From: Bacteroidota bacterium
GTDB lineage: Bacteria > Bacteroidota > Bacteroidia > Chitinophagales > Chitinophagaceae
Assembly: GCA_018267515.1 (NCBI GenBank)
Contig: JAFDYJ010000016.1
Coordinates: 61,933 to 125,932, forward strand
Direction: 5' to 3'
DNA length: 64,000 bases
The position numbers and the translations under genes are program-made. Positions 26,852 through 35,463 of this stretch are shown one piece after another (the first letter of the stretch is position 1; the number at the start of each line of letters is the position of its first letter). A model generated the notes under the pieces. That model had not been told where the DNA came from. It saw only the letters and a program-made list of their open reading frames with translations, and did not search any database.

Positions 26852-27658
26852 TCACATTTCCAGTAACAGCATACCGGATGACATTTTAAGAGATTTGGGG
26901 TATCGTTTAAGGACAACTCCAGGTGTTTCACCAATGATATTTTTAAAGTCGTTTATGAAATGTGCCTGGTCAAAAAAATTTCCTTCAAGCGCCAGGGATT
27001 GAGAATCTGTAGTCTGTTTTTCCTTTATCATCTTCCAAAGATGATCTAACCTGGCAATGCGTGCAAGTGTTTTGGGATTTACCCCGGTACGTCTGATAAA
27101 TTTTCTAAGTAATGTACTCTTGCTCGCAAAACATTCCGGCATGATTTCTTTCAAAGATTGTGCAACACATTTCTGAATGATTTTTTCATAAAAGGAATCC
27201 ACCGCATCCGGATAGTAAGTTCCAGGTTGCATATTATTAATAAACTCAGAAAACCAGGCAATCCTCTCAGGAGTAGAACTGAGGTTACGTAAAGATTTCC
27301 ATACAGGTAAAAAGATCCGGTTAGGCAAACTGATACTTCGCTTGGGTACCGGCGTCATATCCAGATCAAACAACCTGGAAAAAACCGTTGCTCTACATAC
27401 AATTACTAAAGTATCCATATCTCCTTGAAATTTTGTTATAATTGCATGTGGAATTACGGGTGCAACAAAAAAAGGTTCTAAAGTCAGATTGTTATTACCT
27501 GAAATCTTTGGGCGATCGCCAAAATGAAAAATAACAGAAACATTAGGCCGGGGAATGAATTTGTCAATACGGGTGCAGTCACTAAAACGGTATTCTTCAA
27601 ACTGCCTTATCAGCCATTTGTTATTTGAGTCATTTGGAAAATATTTTACACCAATCAT
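26852..27658 (-). CDS. AraC-family transcriptional regulator
   Basis: This 268-residue protein has a C-terminal AraC-type double HTH (residues about 175-255). The segments STLLRKFIRRTGVNPKTLA and ALEGNFFDQAHFINDFKNI, with ETPGVVLKRY, are the conserved second-helix and tail positions. The N-terminal half (YRFSDCTRIDKFIPRPNVSV) looks like the small beta-barrel sensory domain common in Bacteroidota regulators. It lies 262 bases beyond the second OmpA-like gene on the same strand and may regulate that cluster. The ligand is unknown. Confidence 0.88.
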   Translation of the reverse strand: MIGVKYFPNDSNNKWLIRQFEEYRFSDCTRIDKFIPRPNVSVIFHFGDRPKISGNNNLTLEPFFVAPVIPHAIITKFQGDMDTLVIVCRATVFSRLFDLDMTPVPKRSISLPNRIFLPVWKSLRNLSSTPERIAWFSEFINNMQPGTYYPDAVDSFYEKIIQKCVAQSLKEIMPECFASKSTLLRKFIRRTGVNPKTLARIARLDHLWKMIKEKQTTDSQSLALEGNFFDQAHFINDFKNIIGETPGVVLKRYPKSLKMSSGMLLLEM

Positions 27659-28283
27659 TTAAGATAAAATATTAAAAAGGTGAAGTGCAGAAGCGTTCAA
27701 TATGTTTGGAGCTAAATCAATCGTCTTTACTTGTAGAATCCAAAATATCCAAATTGATCACAAAACAATACCTGACTTTTCTTTGTACTTCTGCAGCACA
27801 AACATTTCAGATATAAAATTAATAAAAGTATGGCAATACCTCTATTAAATTGAGATAGAATTAATTTGTCGCCGGTTGGCGTCCCCGCCAACCGGGGTGG
27901 CCCGCCATGGGTGATGTCCTCACTGCCCAAAAGCAGCGCAGCAATGCGACAATTTTAAATGCACCCTACTGATGAAATATTGAATTTAATTTAAAAATTA
28001 TGAAAATAATCTAAACTATGCCGTGTCAAAAAGTATGAAATATGATATAAAGACTATGTAAATTAATGAAGAGTTTAAGAAATACTTTATTAAAAAAAGC
28101 AGATTCAATGACACAAGATGATATTAAAGATTGGTAAAAAAGAAATGACCATTGTCCTAATCTATTATTCAAAAAAAAGCAAATGAAAAGATTTATCACT
28201 ATTACCGGAGTAGAATTATGCAGATAAATATGCCCCACACATGATAAACCAAATAGCAGCTGTTACAAATCGTCACAAAACTG
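27659..28283. other. gene-free stretch of about 625 bases
   Basis: No supported gene lies between the AraC-type regulator and the LolD-like ATPase. Two minus-strand frames of 67 and 70 codons have unlikely composition and no initiation context. The stretch is AT-rich, apart from the GC-rich element at 27861-27958. Confidence 0.6.
27861..27958. mobile_element. GC-rich MITE-like element with terminal inverted repeats
   Basis: A GC-rich segment of about 98 bases sits in AT-rich DNA. Its ends are TTAATTTGTCGC (27861-27872) and GCGACAATTTTAA (27946-27958), inverted copies differing by one inserted base. Inside the left end, CCGGTTGGCG (27872-27881) and CGCCAACCGG (27886-27895) form a perfect 10-bp hairpin with a TCCC loop. 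The size, ends and hairpin fit a miniature inverted-repeat element without coding capacity. The family is not recognised. Confidence 0.5.
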
Positions 28284-28934
28284 CTAAACAATCTTCCCGT
28301 CTTTCATATGTAATACCCGGTCGCTGAGAGTTGAAAGTTCTTCATTATGAGTAACGATGAGAAAGGTTTGATTGAATTCTTTCCGGAGATCAAAAAATAA
28401 TTGATGTAATTCTTTAGCGTTAACAGAATCAAGGTTGCCGGTAGGCTCGTCAGCAAAAACAATATCAGGATTGTTTATTAAAGCCCTTGCAACAGCCACC
28501 CTTTGCTGTTCCCCCCCACTCAGTTGGTTCGGTTTATTTTCCATTCTATCTTTTAAGCCTAATAAATTGATCAATTCCTTTGCCTTTCCTTCGACTTCCT
28601 TTTTTTTCCTCCCAGCCAGCCAGCCAGGAATACAAATATTTTCCAACGCTGTAAATTCCGGCAGTAAATGATGAAACTGGAAAACAAAACCAATATGGCG
28701 GTTGCGGAATGCAGCCAATTTTTTTCCTTCGAGTATATTGAGTTCAGTTCCGTTCATACTAATGGTACCCATATCGGCTTTATCCAACGTCCCTAAAATA
28801 TGAAGAAGTGTACTTTTACCCGAACCTGATGGCCCTACAATAGATACAACTTCTCCTTTCTGAACATCAATATTGACGCCCTTTAACACCTCGACAGGCC
28901 CATACCTTTTATAAATAGATTTACCCGATAACAT
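28284..28934 (-). CDS. ABC transporter ATP-binding protein (LolD-like)
   Basis: This 216-residue ATPase shows Walker [11 protein letters not shown]-loop FQFHHLLPEFTALEN, signature LSGGEQQRVAVARAL, Walker [13 protein letters not shown] and switch His in LIVTHNEEL. The FHHLLPEF segment and short length fit LolD, the ATPase that powers lipoprotein release from the inner membrane. lolC/E-like permease genes are not adjacent. The start at 28934 (MLSGKSIYKRYG) is preferred over one six codons upstream because it matches the usual family N-terminus. Confidence 0.9.
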   Translation of the reverse strand: MLSGKSIYKRYGPVEVLKGVNIDVQKGEVVSIVGPSGSGKSTLLHILGTLDKADMGTISMNGTELNILEGKKLAAFRNRHIGFVFQFHHLLPEFTALENICIPGWLAGRKKKEVEGKAKELINLLGLKDRMENKPNQLSGGEQQRVAVARALINNPDIVFADEPTGNLDSVNAKELHQLFFDLRKEFNQTFLIVTHNEELSTLSDRVLHMKDGKIV

Positions 28935-29073
28935 GTTTTTCCTGCTGTTCAAGCCCCGGATTATTCTTTCCGGAACGAAGATAGTTGCAAACCTAACCTA
29001 TAATCAAAAACCATAAAAAAACCATTTCAAATTATTTAAAATATTATAACCTTCCGGCTTTAAAACTTCCAAT

Positions 29074-29103
29074 TTGGAAAATTCATTAATACAGCTACAT
29101 TTG
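29074..29103 (+). promoter_or_regulatory. consensus promoter of the DUF2795 gene
   Basis: TTG at 29074-29076 and TACATTTG at 29096-29103 are spaced by exactly 19 bases, a complete match to the Bacteroidota primary-sigma consensus. The expected leader to the ATG at 29170 is about 60 bases. Confidence 0.8.
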
Positions 29104-29169
29104 CGGAAAATTTGGGGTATCGGTACCCAAGAAAAGACCATAATTCCATTAAATTAAACCCTTCGAAAG

Positions 29170-29391
29170 ATGTTTTGGACATTAGAATTAGCATCCTACC
29201 TGGAAGAAGCTCCATGGCCGGCGACTAAAGACGAACTTATAGATTACTCTATTCGTAGCGGAGCTCCGATTGAGGTAGTTGAAAACCTGCAAGAGCTGGA
29301 AGACGAAGGAGACGTCTATGAAACTATTGAAGATATCTGGCCGGACTATCCTACACAGGATGATTTTCTTTTTAATGAAGATGAATATTAA
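29170..29391 (+). CDS. DUF2795 domain protein
   Basis: This 73-residue, very acidic protein has the typical Bacteroidota DUF2795 pattern: FWTLELASYLEEAPWPATKDE, LIDYSIRSGAP, VVENLQELEDEG and DIWPDYPTQDDF. The family is small and widely conserved, and its role is not established. A strong promoter precedes it and it is monocistronic, since the next gene converges. The conservation and composition make it a confident coding sequence despite its size. Confidence 0.93.
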   Translation: MFWTLELASYLEEAPWPATKDELIDYSIRSGAPIEVVENLQELEDEGDVYETIEDIWPDYPTQDDFLFNEDEY

Positions 29392-29458
29392 AGATGCTTT
29401 CTGGTTGTAACCTCAGGTAATGAGAAATAGATCAGTCCTTCACTATTGACAATTCACC

Positions 29459-30271
29459 TCATTTCTCCATCTGTTCAATTACTGCCCCCGTAACACCGGT
29501 AAAAGAAAATCCACCATCATGGAAAAGATTTTGCATGGTTACCATCCGGGTATAATCACTGAACATCAGAGCAATATAATTAGCACAGTCTTCAGCACTG
29601 GCATTACCCAGGGGACTCATTTTTTCTGCATAGCTGATAAAGCCATCGAAACCTTTAACTCCGCTACCTGCAGTAGTCCGGGTGGGTGATTGGGAAATTG
29701 TATTTATCCGCACTTTCTTTTTAACGCCATAATAATATCCAAACATACGAGTCACACTTTCCAATAAGGCTTTGGCATCTGCCATTTCATTATAATCCGG
29801 GAAAACCCGTTGAGCAGCAATGTAAGTTAAAGCCACCACACTCCCCCATTCGTTTAAAGCATCCATATCCCATGCAGTGCGTAAGACTTTATGCAAACTC
29901 ATGGCAGAAATATCCAGTGTTTTTTGATTCCATTCATAATTCATTTCCGTATAATGTTTGCCTTTGCGGACATTCAGGCTCATGCCAATGGAATGAAGTA
30001 TAAAATCAAAACTGCCACCGAAATGTTTCATAGAACCTTCGATAAGATTTTTCAGATCTTCCATATTTGTCACATCAGCGCCAATTACAGGAGCTTTTAC
30101 CGCTTCTGCCAGTTTATTAATTTCGCCCATTCGCAACGCCACCGGGGCATTGGTGAGTACTAACTGAGCGCCTTCTTCATAACATCTCATTGCTGTTTTC
30201 CAGGCAATGGATTTTTCATCAAGGGCTCCGAAAATGATTCCTTTTTTTCCTTTCAGCAGATTATTTCCCAT
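29459..30271 (-). CDS. fabI: enoyl-[acyl-carrier-protein] reductase (FabI type)
   Basis: This 270-residue short-chain reductase completes each fatty-acid elongation cycle with NAD(P)H. It shows GKKGIIFGALDEKSIAWKTA (FabI-type nucleotide loop), FILHSIGMS, and the catalytic Tyr-x6-Lys in DYNEMADAKALLES. NTISQSPTRTTAGSGVKGF corresponds to the substrate-binding loop. FabI enzymes are the target of triclosan-type inhibitors, and the conserved loop is intact here. It converges with the DUF2795 gene. Confidence 0.95.
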   Translation of the reverse strand: MGNNLLKGKKGIIFGALDEKSIAWKTAMRCYEEGAQLVLTNAPVALRMGEINKLAEAVKAPVIGADVTNMEDLKNLIEGSMKHFGGSFDFILHSIGMSLNVRKGKHYTEMNYEWNQKTLDISAMSLHKVLRTAWDMDALNEWGSVVALTYIAAQRVFPDYNEMADAKALLESVTRMFGYYYGVKKKVRINTISQSPTRTTAGSGVKGFDGFISYAEKMSPLGNASAEDCANYIALMFSDYTRMVTMQNLFHDGGFSFTGVTGAVIEQMEK

Positions 30272-30312
30272 AATTTTCTTGATTTTCTTGCGGTAAAAAT
30301 AAGAAGTTATTT

Positions 30313-30519
30313 TTAAGCTCCGGGAAAGAGCTTTTTTATGACCAGCACCAGGAGGAAAGTATAAACAAAAACCAATGCGAAACCCGAGAATAAATATGAA
30401 AGCAACCTGGCCAAAGATTTCCGGGGTTGGATCATTTTCTGAATGTATCTATTTAAAAAGTAAACAGGAAAAAGAGATACCAGAATAATGAATACAATTA
30501 ATACCGTCTTCCATTTCAT
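30313..30519 (-). CDS. small two-helix membrane protein
   Basis: This 68-residue protein has two hydrophobic segments (TVLIVFIILVSLFPVYFL and FSGFALVFVYTFLLVLVI) joined by a basic loop (QKMIQPRKSLAR). It starts at an ATG, ends 41 bases before fabI begins and lies on the same strand. I do not recognise a family. It could be an inner-membrane protein co-transcribed with fabI. Confidence 0.6.
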   Translation of the reverse strand: MKWKTVLIVFIILVSLFPVYFLNRYIQKMIQPRKSLARLLSYLFSGFALVFVYTFLLVLVIKKLFPGA

Positions 30520-30605
30520 TAATTAATTTTTATCCGATACGTTAGCTCATTTATCTTCAAAACGCAGATATAAAGCTGCCCTTTCAGGTTATGGCCGGAG
30601 CCATT

Positions 30606-32297
30606 TTAATTCCTTACCATTTCCCTGGCATTCTCTAAAGCTGCAGCAGTAGGCTTTGCTCCACTTAACATTTGGGCAATGACCGTAATCCTTTCCTCAG
30701 TAGTCAATAGCCGTATATTGGTTTTTACTGAATCTTTTACTATCCCTTTAAATACCAGGAAATGTGCATCTGCCTTGCCGGCTATCTGGGGCTGGTGAGT
30801 AATGCAAATAACTTGTCTTTTATCGGCTAATTCTTTCATCAGGATTCCAACCTGCCTGGCTGCTTCACCGGAAATTCCGGTATCAATTTCATCAAATATC
30901 ATTGTGGGTAAATCAATGGATCGGGCTACGAGTGATTTAATACACAACATCAGCCGGCTCAGCTCTCCACCACTGGCAACTTTTTGAACCGGTTGAAACT
31001 GCCTGTCTTTAGCTGTCTCACCGGAAGGAAGGTTTGCATTAAATAAAAAATCTATTGAATCACATCCAAAAAAATTCAGAGAAACTGCTGATATATCCAC
31101 TTTCAATTTTGCGTTCGGCATACCTACCTGCTTCAATAGCTTATTAATTTTTTCTTCCAATGGCCGGATCTGTTTTCTCCGTTCTTCCGAAATGATTTGG
31201 GCCTGGATCGTCGCCTCTTCAAAATATTGGTTAAATTCCTTTTCTTTTTGCTGAATCGCTTCTTCAATATTTAAAACAGCTTTCAGTTTTTCTTCAAACA
31301 GCATTTGAATTTCAAGCAACTCATTGGTAGACCTGGCTCCATGCTTTTTTAATAATTTATACCCCAGTGAAAGCCGGTCGTTCAATAGCTGAATCGTCTC
31401 CGGATCGGAATTAATATACTGGCTGATGCGATCAGTCTCCTCAGCTATATCCTGCAATTCAATCTGTGTTGAATGCAACCGTTGTATCAGCGCATTCATA
31501 TCCGGATGATAAGATGAAAAAGCGGATAATTGGTTTCCCAGAATTTTCAGTTGCTGCACCAATGGCGTTTCACTTTCTTTCAAATCAAAATACACTTTTG
31601 ATAAGACCGTTTTTATTCCTTCTGCATTTGTCTGCAGTTTCAACTTTGCTTCTGTTTCTTCTATTTCGTTTTCACTGAAGCCGGCTTCTTTGAGTTCACT
31701 AAACTGAAACCGGTTAAAATCCGCTTCCTTATCAAATTGCTGTTTTTGAAACGTTAGATCTTCCCATTCCTTTTTTGCCTGTATCCATTTTTGAAAAACA
31801 GCCTGGTAAGAAGCCAAAACATCAGCAGTAGTCGCCAGCGCATCTACTACTTCTCTTTGGAAACCGGATTTCCCCAATTCTATCGAATCAAACTGCTGAT
31901 GAAGATCTACCAGTTTAGAACTCAACTGCTGCAACTGCTCAAGAGTAACCGGCGTATCATTAATAAAAGCTCTTGATTTACCGCTGACACTGATCTCCCT
32001 CCGGATAATAAGCTCATCACTATTATTATTCTGATAGCTTTCATAATCATTATCCTGCAGGAATTTCCTGATATCTTTCTTATTCTTTATTTCAAATAAC
32101 CCCTCAATGACACATTTCTTTTCCTTATTCACCAATGCGGTAGTGTCAGCCCGTTGTCCCAATATCAAACCTAATGCACCAACAATTATAGATTTACCGG
32201 CTCCTGTTTCCCCGGTAATAACATTCAGATTGGAGGAAAAATCAATTTCCAGCTCATCTATTATTGCATAATTCTGTATGGTAAGTTTTTGCAGCAT
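30606..32297 (-). CDS. recN: DNA repair protein RecN
   Basis: This 563-residue SMC-like ATPase acts early in double-strand-break repair. It shows MLQKLTIQNYAIIDELEIDF, Walker A TGETGAGKSIIVGALG, a long central coiled coil (about residues 150-400), signature VASGGELSRLMLCIK, Walker B MIFDEIDTGISGEAA and QVICITHQPQIA. The start at 32297 is set by the conserved N-terminus; 20 upstream in-frame codons run into the terminator of the preceding gene. Confidence 0.96.
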   Translation of the reverse strand: MLQKLTIQNYAIIDELEIDFSSNLNVITGETGAGKSIIVGALGLILGQRADTTALVNKEKKCVIEGLFEIKNKKDIRKFLQDNDYESYQNNNSDELIIRREISVSGKSRAFINDTPVTLEQLQQLSSKLVDLHQQFDSIELGKSGFQREVVDALATTADVLASYQAVFQKWIQAKKEWEDLTFQKQQFDKEADFNRFQFSELKEAGFSENEIEETEAKLKLQTNAEGIKTVLSKVYFDLKESETPLVQQLKILGNQLSAFSSYHPDMNALIQRLHSTQIELQDIAEETDRISQYINSDPETIQLLNDRLSLGYKLLKKHGARSTNELLEIQMLFEEKLKAVLNIEEAIQQKEKEFNQYFEEATIQAQIISEERRKQIRPLEEKINKLLKQVGMPNAKLKVDISAVSLNFFGCDSIDFLFNANLPSGETAKDRQFQPVQKVASGGELSRLMLCIKSLVARSIDLPTMIFDEIDTGISGEAARQVGILMKELADKRQVICITHQPQIAGKADAHFLVFKGIVKDSVKTNIRLLTTEERITVIAQMLSGAKPTAAALENAREMVRN

Positions 32298-32317
32298 CTT
32301 TATTTGCAATTTATAGC

Positions 32318-32350
32318 AAAAAAAACCTCCCACCTTTAGAGAGCGGGAGG
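32318..32350 (-). terminator. intrinsic terminator between the zinc-ribbon gene and recN
   Basis: On the minus strand CCTCCC (32350-32345) pairs with GGGAGG (32331-32326) around a 13-base loop. Eight Ts follow (the A run at 32318-32325). It lies 24 bases after the zinc-ribbon gene's stop and ends about 20 bases before recN, so recN must have its own start of transcription or rely on read-through. Confidence 0.8.
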
Positions 32351-32373
32351 AAAACAAAAAAAAAGAAAATATC

Positions 32374-33129
32374 TCAGGAAATAGTTACCCCTTTATTCAA
32401 TTCTTCATCCACCAAAATACGTCCGCAGTTTTCACAAATCATAACCTTCTTTCTTTGGCGAATTTCGCTTTGCTTCTGAGGAGGAATTGCATAGAAGCAT
32501 CCACCACAGGCATCCCTTTCTACCGGAACTACTGCTAAGCCATTTCGATAGCTTTTGCGGATTTTATCATAACTGGTCAACAGGCGGTTATCCACATGTT
32601 CCCTGGCTTCAGCAGCTTGTTTATTAAAATGCTTTTCTTCTTTCTCATTGGCAACAATGATTTTTTCAAGTTCGCCTTTTTTCGTATTCAACACACTTTC
32701 TTTAGCAGCAATGTTCTTTTTAGCTTTTTCCAGGGCAACAGCTTTTTCTGCAATCTCATCTGTAGCATCTTTGATATGCTTTTCAGCCAGCTTCACTTCT
32801 AATTGCTGCATCTCAATCTCTTTATTGATGGCCTCAAACTCCCTGTTATTTTTTACATTTGTGCTCTGTTTCTCATATTTCTTAACCAGCGCCTGGGCTT
32901 CTTTTATTGCTTCCTTTTTTTGTTCTATGAAATCTGTTACGCCATTGATTTCTTCTTCAATTCTTAACTGGCGGGAATTGAGTCCCTGAATTTCATCTTC
33001 CAGGTCTGCCACTTCCATCGGCAATTCGCCTTTCAGAATATGAATCTCGTCCAGCTTGCTTTCGATTTTTTGAAGAGTGACAAGAGAAGTAAGTTTCTCT
33101 TCAACGGAAAATTCTTTAACGTGTGCCAT
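32374..33129 (-). CDS. coiled-coil protein with C-terminal C4 zinc ribbon
   Basis: This 251-residue protein is an antiparallel coiled coil for about 190 residues (heptads such as ITLQKIESKLDEIHILKGE and VKLAEKHIKDATDEIAEKA). It ends in a zinc ribbon with CGGC (DACGGCFYAIPP) and CENC (VMICENCGRIL). This is the C4-type zinc-ribbon family related to CdsZ-like proteins, usually annotated as nucleic-acid-associated. The exact role is unclear. The start at 33129 (MAHVKEFSVEEK) is preferred to one 14 codons upstream. It starts 46 bases after the Nif3-like gene ends. Confidence 0.85.
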   Translation of the reverse strand: MAHVKEFSVEEKLTSLVTLQKIESKLDEIHILKGELPMEVADLEDEIQGLNSRQLRIEEEINGVTDFIEQKKEAIKEAQALVKKYEKQSTNVKNNREFEAINKEIEMQQLEVKLAEKHIKDATDEIAEKAVALEKAKKNIAAKESVLNTKKGELEKIIVANEKEEKHFNKQAAEAREHVDNRLLTSYDKIRKSYRNGLAVVPVERDACGGCFYAIPPQKQSEIRQRKKVMICENCGRILVDEELNKGVTIS

Positions 33130-33175
33130 GTATGTTTTTTGTTTTTTGTTCAGTTTGTCCACCCTGTTCATGCAT

Positions 33176-34273
33176 TTACATGAAATACCTCACAGGATTG
33201 GTTTTCACCCGGGTTTTAAGGACGGCAAAGGTAGGGAATTTCTGCTCTAAAACCTCCTTCAAAAGGTCAATAGTAAACTGTTCACTTTCATAATGACCGA
33301 TATCGGCAATCAGCAGGCGGTCGTTAGCATCAAAGAATTCATGGTATTTCATATCAGCAGTAATATATATGTCTGCTCCCGCTGCTAAAGCTTTGGAAAC
33401 CAAAAAGCTTCCTGCTCCTCCGCAAATAGCGACTTTTTGAATGGGTTTATCCAAAAGCTTAGTATGTCTTATCACCGGGATATCAAAGATTTTTTTAATC
33501 CAGGTCAGGAAATCGGTTTCGTTCATAGGCTCTGAAAGGCTACCCATTACTCCACTGCCTATCCCGGGATGGTCGTTGGATAGATTCACGACATCATAAG
33601 CCACCTCTTCATAAGGATGCGATTCTTTCATCGCTTTTAAAATACCAGGCTCCAGCCAGGCAGGGAAAATCACTTCTATCCTTATTTCATTCTCATGATG
33701 CCTTTCTCCGACATGACCCACATAAGGATTTGTTCCCTTACCAGCCTTGAACGTTCCTACACCTTCTGTATTAAAACTACATTCGCTATAATTACCAATA
33801 TATCCTCCACCGGCATTAAATATTGCATTCCGAACCTGCTCAGCTTTATCTGCAGGAACGAAAGTGAAAAGTTTTTTAAGTGAATTTTCTTTTGGAGAAA
33901 GTATCGAGACATTCTGCAAGCCCAGTAGTTCAGCAATTTTTCCATTCACACCATTGAGCACATTATCCAGGTTCGTATGAATGGCATAAATAGCAATATC
34001 ATTTTTAATAGCGGCAATCACCGTTTTCTCAACATAGTTTTTTCCATTAATCTTTTTTAAACCACCAAATACAATGGGATGATGTGCTACAATGAGATTA
34101 CATTTTTCTGTGATCGCTTCTTTTACCACATCTTCAGTAGCATCCAGTGAACAAATGATACCGTTACATTCCCAATCGGCATCGCCGGTTATCAATCCGG
34201 CATTATCATAATGTTCCTGTAATGAAAGTGGCGCAACAGATTCCAGATAAGCAATGACTTCTTTTATTTTCAT
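33176..34273 (-). CDS. Nif3-like dinuclear metal centre protein
   Basis: This 365-residue protein belongs to the Nif3/GTP cyclohydrolase I type 2-like family. Metal ligands are visible in IVAHHPIVFGG (two His), AIYAIHTNLDNV (His, Asp) and the C-terminal DIGHYESEQF (His, Glu). A central insertion of about 100 residues, LKKLFTFVPADKAEQVRNAIF onwards, is the PII-like domain found in longer members. The family forms hexamers; the physiological reaction is not settled. A decayed second copy of its 5' end lies at 35265-35420. Confidence 0.93.
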   Translation of the reverse strand: MKIKEVIAYLESVAPLSLQEHYDNAGLITGDADWECNGIICSLDATEDVVKEAITEKCNLIVAHHPIVFGGLKKINGKNYVEKTVIAAIKNDIAIYAIHTNLDNVLNGVNGKIAELLGLQNVSILSPKENSLKKLFTFVPADKAEQVRNAIFNAGGGYIGNYSECSFNTEGVGTFKAGKGTNPYVGHVGERHHENEIRIEVIFPAWLEPGILKAMKESHPYEEVAYDVVNLSNDHPGIGSGVMGSLSEPMNETDFLTWIKKIFDIPVIRHTKLLDKPIQKVAICGGAGSFLVSKALAAGADIYITADMKYHEFFDANDRLLIADIGHYESEQFTIDLLKEVLEQKFPTFAVLKTRVKTNPVRYFM

Positions 34274-34627
34274 AGGGGAAAGTTAAGCAATTGAATGAAT
34301 CTGTTTCCTAAACAAGAACTTTCAATGCCATTTTATTCTTTATCTCCATGTCCATGACTCTACGAAACTGTTTGTTTCCCTTGCCTGGGTTCGTGGCACA
34401 CGTATCAATATTCCCTTCCCTGCACTCGCCGTCAATAAGTATAGGAAGTCGTAAATTGTAGCATGCCTTTGAACAACGACGAGTCTACAGCAAAAGTATC
34501 ATAGATTGAAAATTTGTTATTGTGAGACTCAACTGGGAACAAATAGAAACCTCCTCCATCAACAGCATAAAGAGCGATCTTCAATTTTATCCAATTGCTT
34601 TTTCAAAGCAATACGAAGTCACTGCTA
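34274..34627. other. 354-base region without a supported gene
   Basis: The first about 25 bases match the sequence beyond the decayed Nif3 copy (both contain GTTAAGCAATTGA). On the minus strand, a 55-codon stretch ends at a TAG near 34315 (it contains IDGECREGNIDTC and KGNKQFRRVMDMEIKNKM) but lacks a start and is preceded by stops. It may be a gene fragment of unknown origin. Confidence 0.4.
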
Positions 34628-35143
34628 TTATTTTGGCGGTAGGGGCATAGCACTAACCGGTGCGTCCCATACTGCTTTCCAGTCATTATTGATTTTTTGC
34701 CAATAGACTAAATAATTTCCATTGTCAGCAAAAGCAGGGATAGGAGATTTTTCATTAGGAGTGAATTTGAGGTCATATTTTCCCCACTCGATTGCTAAAG
34801 GGCCATTTGCTTTCACATCCTGGGTCTGTAGTGAAAAATCTATATCACCGAATTGAAATAATTGATTCCAATAATTCCTAATACTGTCTTTGCCTATCAG
34901 CGGTTTATTGTTGGGTGGGAATTGGATAATGTTATCCGCCATATAACTCAATACAGAATCAATTTGTTTGGCTTTATACCACTTCCCTATCTGCAGATTA
35001 TTTTCACTTATAGCGTTCTTTGCTTTTACAGATTCATTGTCTATTCTCTTCTGCGTTTCGCTTTCCGTTTCTGTTTTTGAATTACAGGAAAGAATGGATA
35101 ATATCAAAAAGATAAAAATGGAAGGGAAGAATACTTTTTTCAT
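34628..35143 (-). CDS. lipoprotein with DUF4440/SnoaL-like fold
   Basis: This 171-residue protein has a lipobox ILSCNS (cysteine at residue 20). The mature part follows the NTF2-like pattern: an N-terminal helix, then QIDSVLSYMADNIIQFPPNN, GKDSIRNYWNQLFQFG, and strands ending NYLVYWQKINNDWKAVWD. Such domains bind small ligands or act as ketosteroid-isomerase-like enzymes, and the role here is unknown. It lies between the intact Nif3-like gene and a decayed copy of that gene's 5' end. Confidence 0.8.
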   Translation of the reverse strand: MKKVFFPSIFIFLILSILSCNSKTETESETQKRIDNESVKAKNAISENNLQIGKWYKAKQIDSVLSYMADNIIQFPPNNKPLIGKDSIRNYWNQLFQFGDIDFSLQTQDVKANGPLAIEWGKYDLKFTPNEKSPIPAFADNGNYLVYWQKINNDWKAVWDAPVSAMPLPPK

Positions 35144-35264
35144 TTCTGATTTTTTTTAAGATCCCATATTGATTTAATAATTATAATTACTATCGGTCTG
35201 CCTTGATTCGTCTCTCGAAGACAAACATTTATATGCCAATTCATGCAAAACTGAACCAGTGCAA

Positions 35265-35420
35265 AGGTGCTAATGATTACATTATGTTCCACAAACAGTA
35301 TCGCCGTTAACAATTCCTTATTGTCATAATGTTCCTGTATGAAAGGCTGAGTAATAGATTTCAGGAAAAGAATGATTTTTATCAATTTTCACTATTGAAT
35401 GTTAAGCAATTGACAGAATT
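35265..35420 (-). pseudogene. decayed copy of the 5' end of the Nif3-like gene
   Basis: On the minus strand this stretch reads SITQPFIQEHYDNKELLT, against SVAPLSLQEHYDNAGLIT in the intact gene. At base level, TCATAATGTTCCTGT and GTTAAGCAATTGA are shared, the latter lying upstream of the start codon. The ATG has become GTG and small indels occur, so it cannot encode the full protein. The match covers about 150 bases (intact copy about 34150-34295), in the same orientation as the intact gene. Confidence 0.7.
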
Positions 35421-35450
35421 TTTTTTAAGAGCCAAAAGCCGGATTTTTTT

Positions 35451-35458
35451 TATCTTTG
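35451..35458 (+). promoter_or_regulatory. -7 element just before the YitT gene
   Basis: TATCTTTG matches TAnnTTTG and ends 5 bases before the ATG at 35464. No TTG stands at the expected -33 position. If used, the message would be leaderless or nearly so, which supports the start at 35464 over the longer in-frame extension. Confidence 0.4.
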
Positions 35459-35463
35459 AAAGA

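Noticed and set aside
27727..27930. 67-codon minus-strand frame across the GC-rich element
   Set aside because: It owes its start and first codons to the MITE-like sequence and has no conserved or domain-like content.
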